Part shown: in pieces, positions 1-14,135 of the stretch
Position numbering within the stretch: position 1 is the first letter of the stretch
Layout of the letters: every line of letters starts with the position of its first letter
NCBI GenBank assembly: GCA_013398055.1
Contig: VZRS01002444.1
Span: 310,001 to 374,000 of the forward strand
From: Ifrita kowaldi
Lineage: Eukaryota; Chordata; Aves; Passeriformes; Cinclosomatidae
Reading direction: 5' to 3'
Length of the DNA stretch: 64,000 nt
The notes under the pieces: model-generated
What the model was told of the DNA's origin: nothing
Seen by the model: only the letters and a program-made list of their open reading frames with translations
The model's database searches: none
Made by a program: the position numbers and the translations under genes

Positions 1-2214
1 TAACGGGGAAGAAAAAACAACTGGTTTGATGTGGGAACCATGGAATTTAATGTGCACAATTCCTTTATTTCCTTCCCCATTTCCCCATGTCTTTTAATAA
101 CTGGGCAAAAGCAAGCTAGTTGTACTAGATCTGCTTTGAACCACTTCTGTGTGAAATAGGATTTGTTCTGTGAGATTGGGTAGAATGAAACTTGGTACCA
201 GAGTACTTTAAAATAGGGGTCTTGTGGAATTTTTGTCTGTCTATATCATAACTTTAATGGTTCTAGCTTTCTATGTGTTGCATTGCTTCTCATTTTTGTG
301 GGTTTTGTGAGTGATGTGACTGCTGCTGTTATTTCTTTTCTATGCCCTTTTCTGCAATTTTGACTTGAAGCTGATTTCCCTGTTAAAGTTACACATGTTC
401 AACAACTTCCTCAACTTACACAATAACTCTTAGGTAATATTAGAAACCAAAGCAGGAGGAGTCTTCTGTTCATTTTCTGGGTCAAAAACTTTACAAGGAG
501 CAAGAGACCCATTGTCTCCTTATATCAAAAGTTATCGTCAATAATCACATTCTCTTCTGCTTCTTCTTAGAATCCTGTCAGAAATGTCCTGGTTTCTGTG
601 TTCATTTTAAAAAATAAAAATAATTTTGCATTTTTGTTTGGAAGGTGTGATTTATAATGGAATTCTCAACTTAAATGTAGACTTTAACCAGGAGTGGTTT
701 TATTGAAAGTTTTTTTGAATGTTAAATTGTCCCTTGCTATTATATGACAATTTTTCTACAAAGTCTCTGAGTGATTGTGTGTATGTTTGCTTGTATACAA
801 CAGAATTGTCCTGATTGACACTTTATTTGACACAAAACCATGACAGCTTCTCAGGAAAACTTAATAGCCAAGCACTGTAATGGTGCTGTTCAAGTCTGAT
901 CATTTTTCCTATTGGTTTAAAGCCAGAATTTCTTTGTTCTATCATACTGTGTGCAAGCATTCATCAAATAACCAGCTTTCATTTCACTTTTACTTCATGT
1001 TTTTTCTTGCTTTAAATTATTTTGTAAGCTGTTCGGAAGAGTAGGAAAGCTTTGTTAATCAATTTTTTAAAGTTTCAAAATATCAGCTAATGTAGTGAAA
1101 TATTATAAATAACTGCATAAAACTAGAACAACTTACTGTAAAATATGAAGCGTGTTTATAGTTAAAATTACCCTTGTCAAAATAAATTTAAAGCACATTT
1201 TTCAAAGTAGCATTTTTACTGATGATGGATATGCTTGCTTGCTAAATAGTCCAATTTAGCAATTCAGTGGTATGGTAATCGACAAACCAGCCTTATAAGG
1301 TTCTACTGTATTTGTTCTGCATCTTGATTTAGAAGTTGTCTTCAATTAGTAGATGCAAGATATAAGCTGAATGATATGTTGCTGATCTAAAAACCTATTT
1401 TTAATAGCTAGTTAGCTTGATGGAGCCATGAACTGAATTTCCTTAATATATTTGTTTGGTGTTTTTGTACTAGAAATAATAATAACACATGTTCTTGTGT
1501 GGCTGTTGTAAAGTACTATTTATGAAAACCCCTAGAAAAACAAAATGCAGATAGAAAAATCGAGGTTATAATTGTAAAGCAGATATGCAGCACATCTCAC
1601 TAAGTGAGCAAACCAAACCTGCACACTGTCATTGCTGAAGTCTGTTAAGTTTAATAAAAAGTTGCTTTTCCTTGTGGCAGTGGGTAGTTTTCTGTCTGGG
1701 AGCCCTAAGGTTGGCCTGGCAAGCTGAGGAGCAAGGACAGATGTTCCACAGTGGTAATTTCCAGCTGGATTCTTGAACATTTTGTGTTCTGTGGGTCACA
1801 GCTCATAATGGGGTAAAACTGAGTGAGAGCTTCAGCAAAGAGGTTTAAACAGCTCGTGTGATAGCTGGGATTGCAGAGATACTGTGCATTCTGTGAGGAA
1901 ATATTCCGTGTGCTATCTGTAAAATTCAGATTAAGTAGCTGTTCTGAAGTGCTTGCTTTAAACTGTTTGCTTCCAGAAAGTGTTGCAGGCTAAGTAAATA
2001 CCAATAATTCTTATTTCCCATCTCCTTATCAATTATTTTACCAAAATATTCTTGCACAGTTTATCTAATCTCTTCAAGTGAACATGAAATGGTTAGTGTT
2101 GGCCTCCAAATTGAATTACAATCTTGGTTTCAAATTTAAGATGATTAATCCTACATTAGATTGTAATTATCAGCACTAGGGGTGGTTGGGACCAGGCAAA
2201 CAGTAATAAATAGA

Positions 2215-2234
2215 AATATATATATATATGTATG
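2215..2234. repeat. short (AT)n microsatellite
   Basis: An alternating AT run ends in a TATG step. It is a simple-sequence repeat with no sign of function. Confidence 0.7.
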
Positions 2235-3420
2235 TTTAATGTAACAGCAGAGGGAATTGGTGGATAGTAGAAGGAGAGGAAATGGAATAGAGAGGGTAGC
2301 TTAAATAAAAATGAATAAATTGTATTCAGGAGCATCATGGAGGTAAAGGATGATAAGGGGGAATAAAAATTGAGGTTTGAATTTTGAGATTTATAGAAGT
2401 TGATCTGGGTAGGAATCCAGGCTCCCTCACCTCAGGTTCCAGAGAAGAGATGATTCATTTGGGCTTATGGTTTTGTTGAGAAACTCCTTTTTTACTTCAT
2501 GTTATGGAAGGATGATGATTACTCTTTTGTCCACTGCAGATCTGTTCTTTTCTGCAGTACTGGAAAAATGAATTTAATACAGTTGCCTGTGGCACTTTCT
2601 TGTCTTTCGTGCTTACATTTTCCTTTGTTTTCTGTCTTATTTGGGATGCAGCATATGATTGGCATATGAGAGTAGGTGGTATTCTTGGATCTCAGGAGCT
2701 CTTTTTAATTGTTAAACTTTGCCTTAATTTTTTCCAGCCAAGTTTTACCTATCTTGTTTCCATTAAATGCATTATAGAGCAGGTGAACATACTTTAGATA
2801 TGATTCTCCTGTATATGTAAAATTTGAAATGGTTTTTAAGAACCTGTTGGGTAAAGAAAAGCTATAGAAGTGTTTGAGAGTTGTTGATAGAACTATCCTA
2901 TCATATTAATAAGGATAGGCATGGGAAATGTTTTTTTTGTTGTAGATGTTTATTCATGCTTAAATCTACTTCACTTATATTAAAAATAAGCCTTCCAACA
3001 GTATTACTTTGGGAAAGAAAGTTTCCCAAAGTATGCAAAAACTGCATTTCAGAGAGAAAAACAAAATTGTAGCTTTCTTTTTTAGGATCAAGAAGAGGGG
3101 GAGGGAAAATAGTTTCCTTGTATTTGACTGTGCCGTTGGATGGAAGACAAAGCTCAGTCTCTCTTGCTGACTAATGTCATCATCAAGGCATTTTTTTCTC
3201 CCACAGAGCAATTTTGTCTCCATTGAGACCCCCACAGCCATTGGCAAGACCATGGCCTGAGATTAAATCTCACGCTTGGGTGAAATTCTAATGACTGTAA
3301 TTGTTTCCTCTTTTTAAGTCTGTGGTCCCTTCATCAAAGAGTGGTGCGGAAATTACGCATTTATGCTGTAGAAAGAGAGGTCACGATTACCTGAACCTGT
3401 GGTTGACTTGGGGGGATTCT

Positions 3421-3790
3421 GTGTCGTGTTCTGGCAGTGGTTATCCACGCTGCCATTGCAGTGTGTGAGGTGATTTCGGGTGTGGCTCAGAGTGCGCGTG
3501 CACGGTGCTGCTGTGGCATAGCTCGCTCCTCGCCGCCTCTGGGCTGTCGCCGCCGGCTGAGCGCGGCAGCAGCAGCGGCTCTGGTGTGTTGGTCACCTGC
3601 TAGCAGGAGAGAAGAAGCAGTAAATGGGGGCTCAGGGAGGTTTCTGGCAATGATCTCTTGCAAAGGGCTTGGGACTCATCAGTAAGGGTTATTGTTAACC
3701 CTCACAGTGCTTATTGGAGGTGTTCAGCGTCTTGAAGGACGGCGCCAGTGTGGTGGTGCTGGTTGTGGAGGAACCCAGCGTAAGCGTGGA
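3421..3790. other. CpG-enriched patch in AT-rich intron; possible regulatory element
   Basis: I count 12 CpG dinucleotides in the 120 bases 3481-3600, against none to two per 60-base line in most of the surroundings. CpGs recur at 3727-3786. The patch has no initiator, TATA box or coding domain that I can identify. The + strand is open from 3714 to 3980 in a frame of fairly balanced composition, but I do not recognise the protein. It could be a small CpG island, an alternative first exon, an enhancer or a decayed insertion. Confidence 0.35.
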
Positions 3791-6718
3791 TTTGAAAAGA
3801 ATTACAGACAACTTTGTAGAGGTAGATTGCCCCATCCTGCAGAATCTGAATGTACGTGTGCAGCAGTGTTGCTGTGTGATGGGAAGATTCAGATTTTGTG
3901 GGGTTTGGTTTATTTTGTGGTGTTTGGCTTTATTGTGCAGTTCTGTATGTACACAAATTTGGGACTGTTCTGTCCCCTAACTCTGAGGATTTATGAAAAA
4001 AATGATGAACTGTGTGTTAAGTAGAAAACATTTTGAGTTTGTACTCTAATTTAGGAAGTACCCTTTAAAGACATCAGAAGAACTGACCAAGGCACATTTC
4101 ATTAGAGAATAAGGACAATGGTTCAAATAGTACCTAATTTTAGGTGTCTAGGTTGCATTTAGAGACTAAAGAAATTCCAAAGCATCGTCGTTCTTAAAAG
4201 CATTCAGCACTAGAGTCTTTCCCCGATCTCTGAAATGATGAGTGTTCAGTTTAGAGTATTAAAAAGTTTATCAACAAAAAGCAACCAAGTGTCAGCAGTG
4301 CTGTTCACTTAAGGAACTAGGTTTGGGCATTTGACACTGAAACTGGCCCCTGCCTGGCTATATTATACCTTCAAATAATATGATAATATGCCTAATTAAA
4401 AAAATTCCTTAAAGCTTGAAAAGCAAGTTTTTCACTGAAATGATATCTGTTTCTTTCTGTATGTATAAATAAAGCAAATAATGAAACAATTGAAATAATT
4501 GTTAATATTTATTCTTGTGTATGGCTAAAAATTCAAAAGTCACAAGTTAGGCTCCCCTGACAAGTTTTTTTAAGGAAGTAATTTTATTCTTTGGATTTGC
4601 TTGCTGTGTGATAGGTTTTCACCCTGTGGGAGGGGCCATCGTGAGTATTTTTTTCCGAGTGGATTTTTCACCTGATTAACAACTGAGATTCTCCTATTAT
4701 TTCATGTGCTGTGATAAAGTCGTGGTGCTGGTGGTGTTTGCCCATGTGTTTGCAGTTGAGCTCTCCCTTTTCTCTCTCTGGTCTGTATTGCTATATCCAG
4801 CAATGGTGGCTTTTTCTGTCTAAAATTGGTGTTGAACTGGAGTCTCTTGTGGGAAGAGATTCACCTGTCTGTGGTGTTACATAGAGCTTTTAGGGGAAAT
4901 TAAAAAAAAAAGTGGATTTGGTTAAATTGAACTGTACCAAACTTTGTGTGGAGAAAATACTTTTCTGCTTAAGGGAACAAAAGAGTTTTGAACTGAAGCT
5001 AAAGTCTGTTAAAAAAAACCCAGAAAACCAAAACAAGTGACTGAAAATTCAGTCTTTACAGAAAGTTTGTCTCAGATGTGTTTTCATTACTGAACTGTGT
5101 TCACTAACAAATTACGTGGAGGCGGATGTTTGGGATTTCTTTCATCATATGTCCCTAAATGTGCTTGCTTTTTTTTTTCTTTTTAAACTTTATTTACACT
5201 ATAAAATAGTTGATTATTCTAGTAATAGCCAACACTGCTTTTGTGGGGTTTAATGTTTTCTTTTTTGTAATTTAAAGCCAAACAAAGCAAAGTGATGATA
5301 AATTTAGCTGTCTGTTTCTTTACTTACCCTGCACCAAGAAACCAGTGAGTCCTAAACTTACTGTGTAGAAGAATGCTGGGTTTTTTAAGACTTGCACTCA
5401 AATTGATGCAGTGGATGAAAGTTATTTTGGTCACTGTACTTGTTTCTTTTTCCTTTTCATTGTAAAGAATGTATTTATTTTTGTCCCATTAAGAAAATGG
5501 TGGAGTGTAGCTAGGAAGAGAACAGATCACATAGAAAGTGATGTCAGGTTTGTGGAATTTTTTGTTATGTTCTTGCATATAATTGAGTCAATCCTAGGTA
5601 AAACCAGAAATGACTAATGTGAAATTTAAATTAGATGACAGTATCCTTTCAAGGCTTGTGTACTGTTTTACCTTTTTTTGCAGTAACTTATGAGCTCCTG
5701 TAAGAACAGTTGGAACAAAATGGTTACAAGAAGGTTTGAGGTGAAGGTGTCTAATATCTATTTTAGTAGTATATGATAGTTTCACTTTCTGGTGGAGAGC
5801 TAACAATTTTGTAGCATCTCAAATGCACCTATACTTACTGTTGTTATTGGATGCTGAAAATTTTCAGCATGATACGATGAAATCATCAAAATGCACTAAT
5901 TTTGAGGATGTTGTTCCATTTAGAAGCTTTATGTGAAGGAGTTACACTTTTGTCCCAGTTCCCCTTTATGCACTGTTTATTCAGAAGTGGAGTAAGTAAG
6001 TTCTGTGAATGAAAAATCTGTGTCTGCTGAGAGGATGCTAAAGTGGAGTCTGATGTTCTCCAGCAATGACAAATGGATTTCTGGGTCAGAAGCATCGTAC
6101 AGTATAGAGGCAGTGAAAGCAGCCAAGGTGAGCTCAGCTGCAAGAGGCCCTTTATGAGAACTTGTCATAAGAGTAGAGTTGTGTGGTTAAGTTGTGGTGG
6201 AAATATGGGGTGCTTGAGCATAGTCTGTAGGTGGCAAATGTGATTTTGTAATATGTCAGCAAAATATCCAGCCGGTTTTTCAAAATTAAATACATTCTGG
6301 AAAATATGTTTTTCTGCTAAGTGGTAACAATAATTGTAAAATACTTCAAATGCATGAGTTGTAATCTCTTTTTCTATTTCTGTTAGCTCTGAGCACCTAA
6401 AAAAATTGAGCTTTAATCACCAAGGCTGTATTCTTTCTTGGTGATTTCAGCATTTCATTAAGGAGTGATTAGAACTCTTCAATTATGCATTCATTTATCT
6501 TAGTGATACATTTACAGTTAGAGATAGTGTTGGTTTATTGAATTTGGCTGATGCCAAGCAGTTTCAGCAGATTTTTTTTCTTGCCGTGTAAGAACACGAA
6601 AGAAGGCAGTAGAGAGGACTTTATAGCCTTGGCATCATTTTAAATGATAATCTAATCTGATTTTTATGGAAAAAAAAAAGGAAAAAACGAGGCTTGGTTT
6701 TGGTTTTTTGGTTTATTT

Positions 6719-6748
6719 GTTTTTTTTTTTTGTTGTTGTTGTTGTTTT
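6719..6748. repeat. T-run followed by (TTG)n microsatellite
   Basis: Eleven or more T are followed by five TTG units on the + strand. It is a simple repeat of the T/G type that recurs through this window. Confidence 0.75.
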
Positions 6749-9700
6749 CTTTTCCCACTGCTTTGGACTTTTAGAATTCCTTTCTGAAGTCCATCTGCAA
6801 AGGCTTTCTCTGCTGAACATCAATGGTTCATGGTGTGCCTCTTTCAGGTACAGGGGAATAAGCTCTGTAGCAGGCTGCTCTGGAAGCTTGTACTTGGAAT
6901 AGATTTTGCTCTATATTTGTAAGCTGGCAGTTCCAGGAATGAATTAAAAGATCTTATTTACCTGAAGGGATGTCGAGGAGGAAGGAGAAGAGGAGGGACA
7001 ATGTAGTGTGAAATGGGATTGAAAACTAATTTCTTGATGTTTGTATGGTGTCCCTCCCTGTATGAATAAGAGGGAGAAGAAAAGGATCTCGATACTCTTT
7101 AAAGCTGCCCTTGTTTGTTTTGTATCGTAACTGGGGTTAAATTGAAGTGGGCACTGTTGGACTGAGAGTTACAGTGGTTTGTGGCAGGGGGAGTTGGGTT
7201 CCTGATAACCCACGTTGCTTCACTTCTGTTTGTTTCATGTTTTCTGTTTACATGTTTTAAAGTTATCTGATCGGTTTGTTTCCAGATTTAACAGTATCCA
7301 AGCCTGAGTTCCAGTTTATTAACAGAGCTGCAGTGAAATAGGCTTCTCTGCCTGTCCAGTGCTTCTGCAGAGGGAAGAGATTGTTGCTGCTCTCTTGGGA
7401 CTGAAAACTTCAAAGCTTTAGTTTTGCTGGTCAAGCCCTTCCTAAAACTTGTGTACTTTGAGATGTTGTGATTCAATTTTCCATGGACCAACAGAATCTA
7501 GGTCCTGGAGAGAGGCAGATCTTTTCATTGTACACTGAATTCTTGTTTTTCTGAGTAACAGAAAACATTAGGTATGTTTAAAACCTTGTGACTACAGATG
7601 AGAAAACTGTTTCAAAACCTTTTTTCCCCCTCTTGTGGTGTCTCAGGTCTCTCCCCAGCCCCAATGTATACCTTGCTTTTAACAGGACACTGGAGGTAAA
7701 AAGCATATAAATGGATGCAGTTATTACTTTATTAGGGGAGGAAAAAAATTAAATATCCATTTCTAGGATTATTTGATTTTTTTTTTCTGTATATACCAGT
7801 CATTAGACTATTTCATTTTATGTACCTACATACCTTTTTCCCTCTTCATATGCTTTACTTCAGTGTTATATTTTTACAAAGATAATTTTTTCCTCAAAAG
7901 CAAATTAACTATGACATTTTAAACATAATTAATAAAAATAATTTATTGGAAGTACTTTAAGGAACTCTTCTAACAAAATTTAATTTAAGTCTACAGTAAA
8001 TTGTCAGTAAGAATATACTTAATAAAGTTCCATTGTACTTCTCTTCCGTTACTATTATGCTATTCTTCAACAGCAGTTGTCTCCATCGTTTGATGCGAAG
8101 GCCGAACTGGTTAGATAACAAATGAAGTATATTTACTTAAGTCCATTTGAAATTAAATTCTCATTCTGAGTTTTCCATCCCTTGTTCTGTAATTCTAGTT
8201 CTTACTGTCAGGAAGTTCAATTTAGAATCTATTGTGCTCTCTGAGGCCACAAGATATGAATGGGAAAGAAGACCTAACAAAATGTGAAAAGCAATAATTA
8301 AAAATATAAAAAAGGCTCGTACAAGGCAAAAGCATCCAGGAAGGGGCTTTGTGAAAGAGAGGAGTGTGTAATCTCTAAATATTCTTTGTATACTTGATAT
8401 ACTTTTGATCCTGTTTTGTATTCATGCTTAGGAATTTCTTCTCTTAGTCACAGAGGTTAGATTGGCAAGGGCAGATGACTTTACTGGACTTCTGCGCACT
8501 TCTTTTCTAGAACCCCATCCAAGCTAGAGAGTGATGGCTCAGTGCCTGCACTTGCTGCTCTTTGGATTTTTGCTGGGACTGGTGTTCTCTTGAAATGTGC
8601 AGTTAAATGCAAATTTACTGTTATAGCTTTGGAGTAGCAGCAGTAGTGCTTTGCACTCCATGTTATTTTCTTGTTTATCCAGGATTCTTGTTTGTTGCTT
8701 ATTTCCAGTGAATAACTTGAGCAGTGCCAGCATTCCTGAGAGCTGGTCACATGAGCCTGGCAGAGCAATGTGGATTCTGAGGAGACTTTGTTTTCTGTAG
8801 GCTTTCTTCCCACTTCCCTGGGGATGCTGTCAGCCTTTGTTTTAGCTTGAAAATTTAAATTTTGATTTGTGAGAAAAAAGTGGTTTTTAATCATCAAATG
8901 AAACAGGAGGGTGAGTGTAGGATGCAGAGCTGGGAGACCTGCTGTACTTTGCTTGTGATGATCCTCCTTTGTCACAGTTCTGTTCTCGTTGAAGGTTTTG
9001 AGCTTGAGTGATGTTTTGTTTAACCCACAGGTGTTACTGGTCACAAATTTAGCTTACACAAACTGCCACTACTGCTTGTAAAAGGCTTGTACCTTTGTGT
9101 CAACTCTTGTATTTTATTCAGTTGTTCGCTCATCCTAGAGATAATGCTGGAAGGACTTGCTCTGAATTATACTGAAATATCTATGATGAGATAATCATGT
9201 TCTGGTTTATATAGTGTTTGAGCTGTCTTATGAAATTGCTGTGTAGGGTTGTGCTGAGCAACTTCGCTTTTGGAAATTCTTCGAAATACATAATTGAAAA
9301 CTTTTTTCCTTTATTTATGAGGGCTTTTAGAGAAAAAGGGCCTGGTTTTGTATGTTGATGGTTTCTGTAGGTTCACCTCACAAAGATCTATGCTTTTCTA
9401 AGTATAAAACTTGAAACAATAAAATAACATGGTTGTGTTAGAGATTAAAATACTTTCATTATTTTAGGGAGCAATGGGTCTAAATTTAGTCTGTGAGCTT
9501 TCTAAACCTAGGGCCTTGTTTTGTGTTTATCTGTGAAGTGCCATGCACACTTGCAGTGTTTTAGAAGTACCAGTTCAGTGCCCAGATGGGTGTTCTGAAT
9601 CCATGGAGCCTTGTAGGAATGAACTCAGTAAGGGAGACTGCAGGATTAAGGTCCAAACCAGTATGAAGTCAGACCAGGTCTGTATTTTGCTCCTTGGTTG

Positions 9701-11759
9701 TAAAACTTCATTCACATGAATATCTAATTTTAAATAATAAAGTATTTAATTCAAAGCATTTAAAATACTTATTTTTAAACTAATACTTTACGTGTGAAAT
9801 TTGGAATATCTTTATGGCGCTCACTCTGCTGTAAAATTTTCTTTAAGAAGTCCTCTGGCTATAAATCATGATAACTTAGATTTTTCACCTTGCCTCCTGT
9901 TAGTACTATGGAAAACATTTACTCAGGCATTGCTGCTGTCTCTTATCTCTGTGTGGTTATAGATCATTAGATTCCAGCCCCTCTTAACACAGTATAAATT
10001 CTAATCTTGGCAAGCATTGTGCCTAGTTTTATTTAGTAATTAAACTTTTCACGGTTTTCCTCCTTTACGGTGAGCATCACCTTTTATATTTTAGTGGACT
10101 TTTATTAATTATATGGAGAATGTAATAATGTGAAGCACAAATGCCATACACCCTGCAATTTCTGGAGTGCTTTGTGGTGTTGGCAATTTAGATGGCATAT
10201 CCACGTGATATAGTTTGTTTTGTCCTGAAGTAGTGGGATGGGAGATTTACATGACTGTTGACCCCTTGGGAGTGCTCTGAAATGAGGTGTGTATCTTGGG
10301 CAATCCTAGTCAGCAAAAATTTAAATAAAAATAAATACACTGTCAGAAGCCCTTGTGCTGGCCTGGCAGGAGGTATGAAATAGGACCATGTGCTCGATAA
10401 TGGCCTCCTCGGAGAAGGGGCTCTGGCACAATGTGATGTGACTTAGTGGAATGACAAACTATGCAAAATGCTTGCTGTTGTCATGATTAGGTAGTGAATT
10501 GTTGGGCAGGGCCTGATGTCTGCCGTGGACTGAAGGCCAGAGAACTAAATACAAAATAAATCTTTAATGAAATTTGGGTGGTGAATCCAATTTATCTTTT
10601 AAGACAAACAGAAGTTACAGCCTTTGTGCACGAACATTGAAAACTCTGTTAAAGTGAACTGGGAATGAACGAACAGATCACTGCTTTGACTTTGGTTTTC
10701 AAGTGATAAGTTTGTGGTGATTTTTGCATATAAAACCTTCCCTTGGTAGTTCAGTATAAAGTCTTAAAACCTTAGCCAGAGCAGTTTAATGGCAACATTA
10801 ACTCTTCTGCTACCCTTATGCTGACATTTGTAAATTAGCAAAGCCCCTAATACTTAGCATGGCAGCAAGTCAGGATGACTGTGTGCTGCCTAGACTGTGT
10901 CCAGAAAAATTCATTTTCCAAAATATTGCTGATTATTGTGGCCCTATTTATCTGTGCACACTGCAGAGAATGGAAGTATTCTGTTTCTCAGAACTGGTGT
11001 CTTCAATGTGTTTAGGACTGATTTGTTTGCGATTTCTTTCTGCACGCTCTACTGCTACAGCTGTGTAGTAATGTGGGTGCTTGAAATAAAGCTTGACATA
11101 AAAACTGAGATTGTTTGCAGGGTGTCTTTCTTGAGAACAACCTTACTTTTTTGGCATGAATCTATTTTTCATCCTTGATTTCACTACTGTTCTTGTAAAG
11201 ATTATAATTGGTGTTGGTGTTTGGAGATGGTGAAGGTTTGGAAGTTAGAGTGTTAGTGCTATAGAAGTCTCACAGAATTTTGGATCATGGCGTTGAATTA
11301 ATTTCCCAGTTTGCATGTGTGTGGAGTTGTATGTTGAAATATTTGACACAAGAAGTAACATAATTTTTCCCTCTTTGTATTTCTGTTTGGTTATGTTCTG
11401 CAGCAGGAATACCAATACAACAGTTTTCTGCATTACCGTCACAGAAATCAAGAAACTTGCATCAAAATTGGGGTTCACCATGCTCCAATGTACAGAAGAC
11501 CCTAAGGCAAAATGTAATATAGTCCTGGTAACTTTAGGTAGTTGTCTTCCAACTTCCCACTAGGTATTAGTAACTCTTTCTACTCATTCTACATTGACCT
11601 GTTTAAAAGAAGCAAAGCTGTAGTTGAGTATATTAAAGAGATGTATGTAAGAGATTTTAACTGAAATAGGCATGTTTATTGCTGTTAGTTGTAGGGGGGT
11701 TCTTCTTTGTTCCTTGTTATCCCCCTCCATTTGATTCTCAGTTGTAGTGAGATTTGCCC

Positions 11760-12030
11760 TTTCTCGATTGACAAATTTTCTAACTCTCTCCGTAGCGTTC
11801 TGTCGATGCAGGCGATGACCTGGTTTTGCAGCCTTGGTGTCACTCTGCAGCTGTGCACCACGTTTGTGTTTTGGGCAAGCTGTCCTGACTCGTGGTCAGA
11901 GCTGGGGCTCTCTTTGAGAGGAACTTCTTGACCCTTTGTACTTTGTACAGTGCCTGCCTCGCAGGCGCACTCCGGAGCCGTTGTGTGGAATGCGTGTCTA
12001 ACGCGTTCCACTCGGACCTCAGTTCCATTC
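11760..12030. other. CpG-enriched patch; possible conserved or regulatory element
   Basis: About 15 CpG occur in roughly 270 bases, clustered at 11765-11815 and 11955-12015, in otherwise CpG-poor DNA. Base composition is balanced and low-complexity runs are absent, unlike the flanks. The minus strand is open for 108 codons (11685-12011) with no family I can name. It may be an enhancer-type element, a small CpG island or a decayed insertion. Confidence 0.3.
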
Positions 12031-14135
12031 CATAATGTTAGCTTTAATTGGCTGCTTTTAAACTTTCATGTACAATTTGGTTGTACACGGTAAATTACCA
12101 CCCTCTTCGCCTTTTCCTAGGAGCACGAAAGTAGAATCCAGACTCTGCTTCGCTGTGCTGCCTTTTGGTATTGCCCTTGAGCTCTTTTAGGGACAGCACT
12201 GCTGGGTAGTCTTTTTCAGAGGACAGGCTTCTTTTCTGGTGGGTTTTTTTTTAACCTCTAATCTTCCTAAGACTGTACCTTTTAAACATTGTGTTGTATT
12301 TTTGAACTGAATTCTACACTTGAAAGTTTAAAAAAGATTTAATACTTCTTGCCCAAAGAAGTATCTCCAGTTTAATAACAGTTGCCTAACTCTTAGTGTG
12401 GCTAGATAGCCAGTGTGTCCTCCAAGTGGTTTTTCTTTTCTTTTAAATATTCCTGTATTTTAATTTTAGTTACTTTGTTTGAGTGCATGAGGACTTCAGG
12501 GCAACATCGGTGATGTAACCGAGGCTGGTCTTTACTATGTAAGAATGTCTTTGTAGGTGCTTCTGAAGTGTCAGAATGCGTAGTGTGGGCAGAATGAGAG
12601 TCTGTTATTATACAGGTTTTATCTAGGCTTAAATGCTTGATTAGAGCATCAGCAGAAGCTATTTTTGAGAAAGATGGGTAGTTGAGTTGCATGAGGAAAA
12701 AAACTGGCAGTGCTGCATACAAAACAAATTTTGCAGTTCAAGCTCAAAACAGTGATGAGTCTCTTGTTCGTACTTGGTATGAATGAGGTAGAACAAAGCC
12801 TGCCTTTATCCTCCACATCAGGCTTATGAGCTCATGTTTCGGCTTTTCCTTTCCCCTCCCTTTCTGACATGGACTCTGTCTTTTTTTTTCTTTGCTAAAC
12901 AGACAGTAACTCTCCACAATATTTTTAATCTCAACAAGACGTCCAGTGGCTGATGATGCAGAAGTGTTGCATCAACAAAGAGGGGATGATAGCTGGAGCA
13001 TTCCAGGTTTGACATTTTTGGCTGAGGAGCCGTGTGTTGTGGCCACTGATTCCTCCCGGCACAGCATGCTTGCTTTGGGCAGGAGACTACTTTTCATTGA
13101 CTCCTGTTGTGTGCCTCCCTGCTCCTTATTTTAGGCTTCCCCAAGAAGTTTTGACTGGGAGTTTCATGGTTTTAGATGAAAGAGCCTGTTGTCTTGTTGA
13201 ATTATCTCCTTTCTGTCTATATTTAAAGCAAAGTTGGCAGGTAAAAAAAAAAGGTACAGTAAAACAAAAGCTCTCTTATGGTAACATCTGAGGCTAGATT
13301 AGATAAAACTGAAAGAATGATTTAATATTTTTTGTTTACATATGTTTGTTGAGGCTGCTTGTTTACCTGTGGTTCATTGGCACCCGGCAGTAGAACTGTC
13401 CTCATTGCCTTGACCTTAAGATGTGTTCCTGGGCACTGGTGGGATCTAACCTGAAAAAAATTTTCCTCTGAAATAGATCATGATAAGTATTAGATTGTTT
13501 GCATTAGAAAAATTAATATTACGTAATTTAAAAATAATACGCATTTGTAATCATGGATGTTGAGTAGCCATGTAGTGTGCAAGTTCTTATACTCCTAAAT
13601 TTTTGAGAGAAAAATTACTTTAAAACTTAAAAGAAATATTTTCAAATTTTTAATGCTGTAGTGCAATATTTTACGCTAATGGCATTTTTTATTGACTGAA
13701 GTGAACTCAACTCATGAAACTTTTCATTCACTAAAAGTATTGCTGATGCTTTTAAAAAGTGAGGACTTAAGAACTTCCTCATGACAGCTGAACTTCTTGA
13801 AACCATATAAAAATCTGCTTATACTATAATTCAGCCTTGCAGCGCTGGTTTTATTGTGTGAAGAACCTATCAGAATTTGATTTATAAGCTCGTTGTTCCC
13901 TAGACGTGCCTGTTTGTTATGTATGACTGTTCTTGTTCATAGTCTGTGTTCCTCCACAGCATAAAACCTTCGGCTGTCTCTGCAGCCGTGTCTTACACTG
14001 TTTCCATCAGGTAATACTTCCAGTCATGAAGTTTTCCCCAATTTAATAAAGGTAAGGTGGGATAATTTGTTGATTGCTACCTAAAAGCATCATTAACCAT
14101 TGCAAGAGGGGAAGTTAGGGCATGGGTTTGGTGTC

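Larger units (their letters stand above)
1..14135 (+). other. EEFSEC: EEFSEC intron 1, first visible part; no supported gene
   Basis: This stretch is AT-rich, with frequent T runs and stops in all frames. Open frames are short; the longest, 187 codons on the minus strand at 8481-9044, has no recognisable domain. It lies upstream of EEFSEC exon 2 on the same strand, so it is most simply intron 1. That is inferred, because exon 1 was not found: I looked for the P-loop and the DCPGH region and saw neither. Two local CpG-rich patches (about 3421-3790 and 11760-12030), a short AT microsatellite and a TTG microsatellite are listed separately. I see nothing else I can name. Confidence 0.6.

Noticed and set aside
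8481..9044. 187-codon minus-strand open frame
   Set aside because: No domain, no splice context and compositionally random. It is long but plausible by chance in 64 kb.
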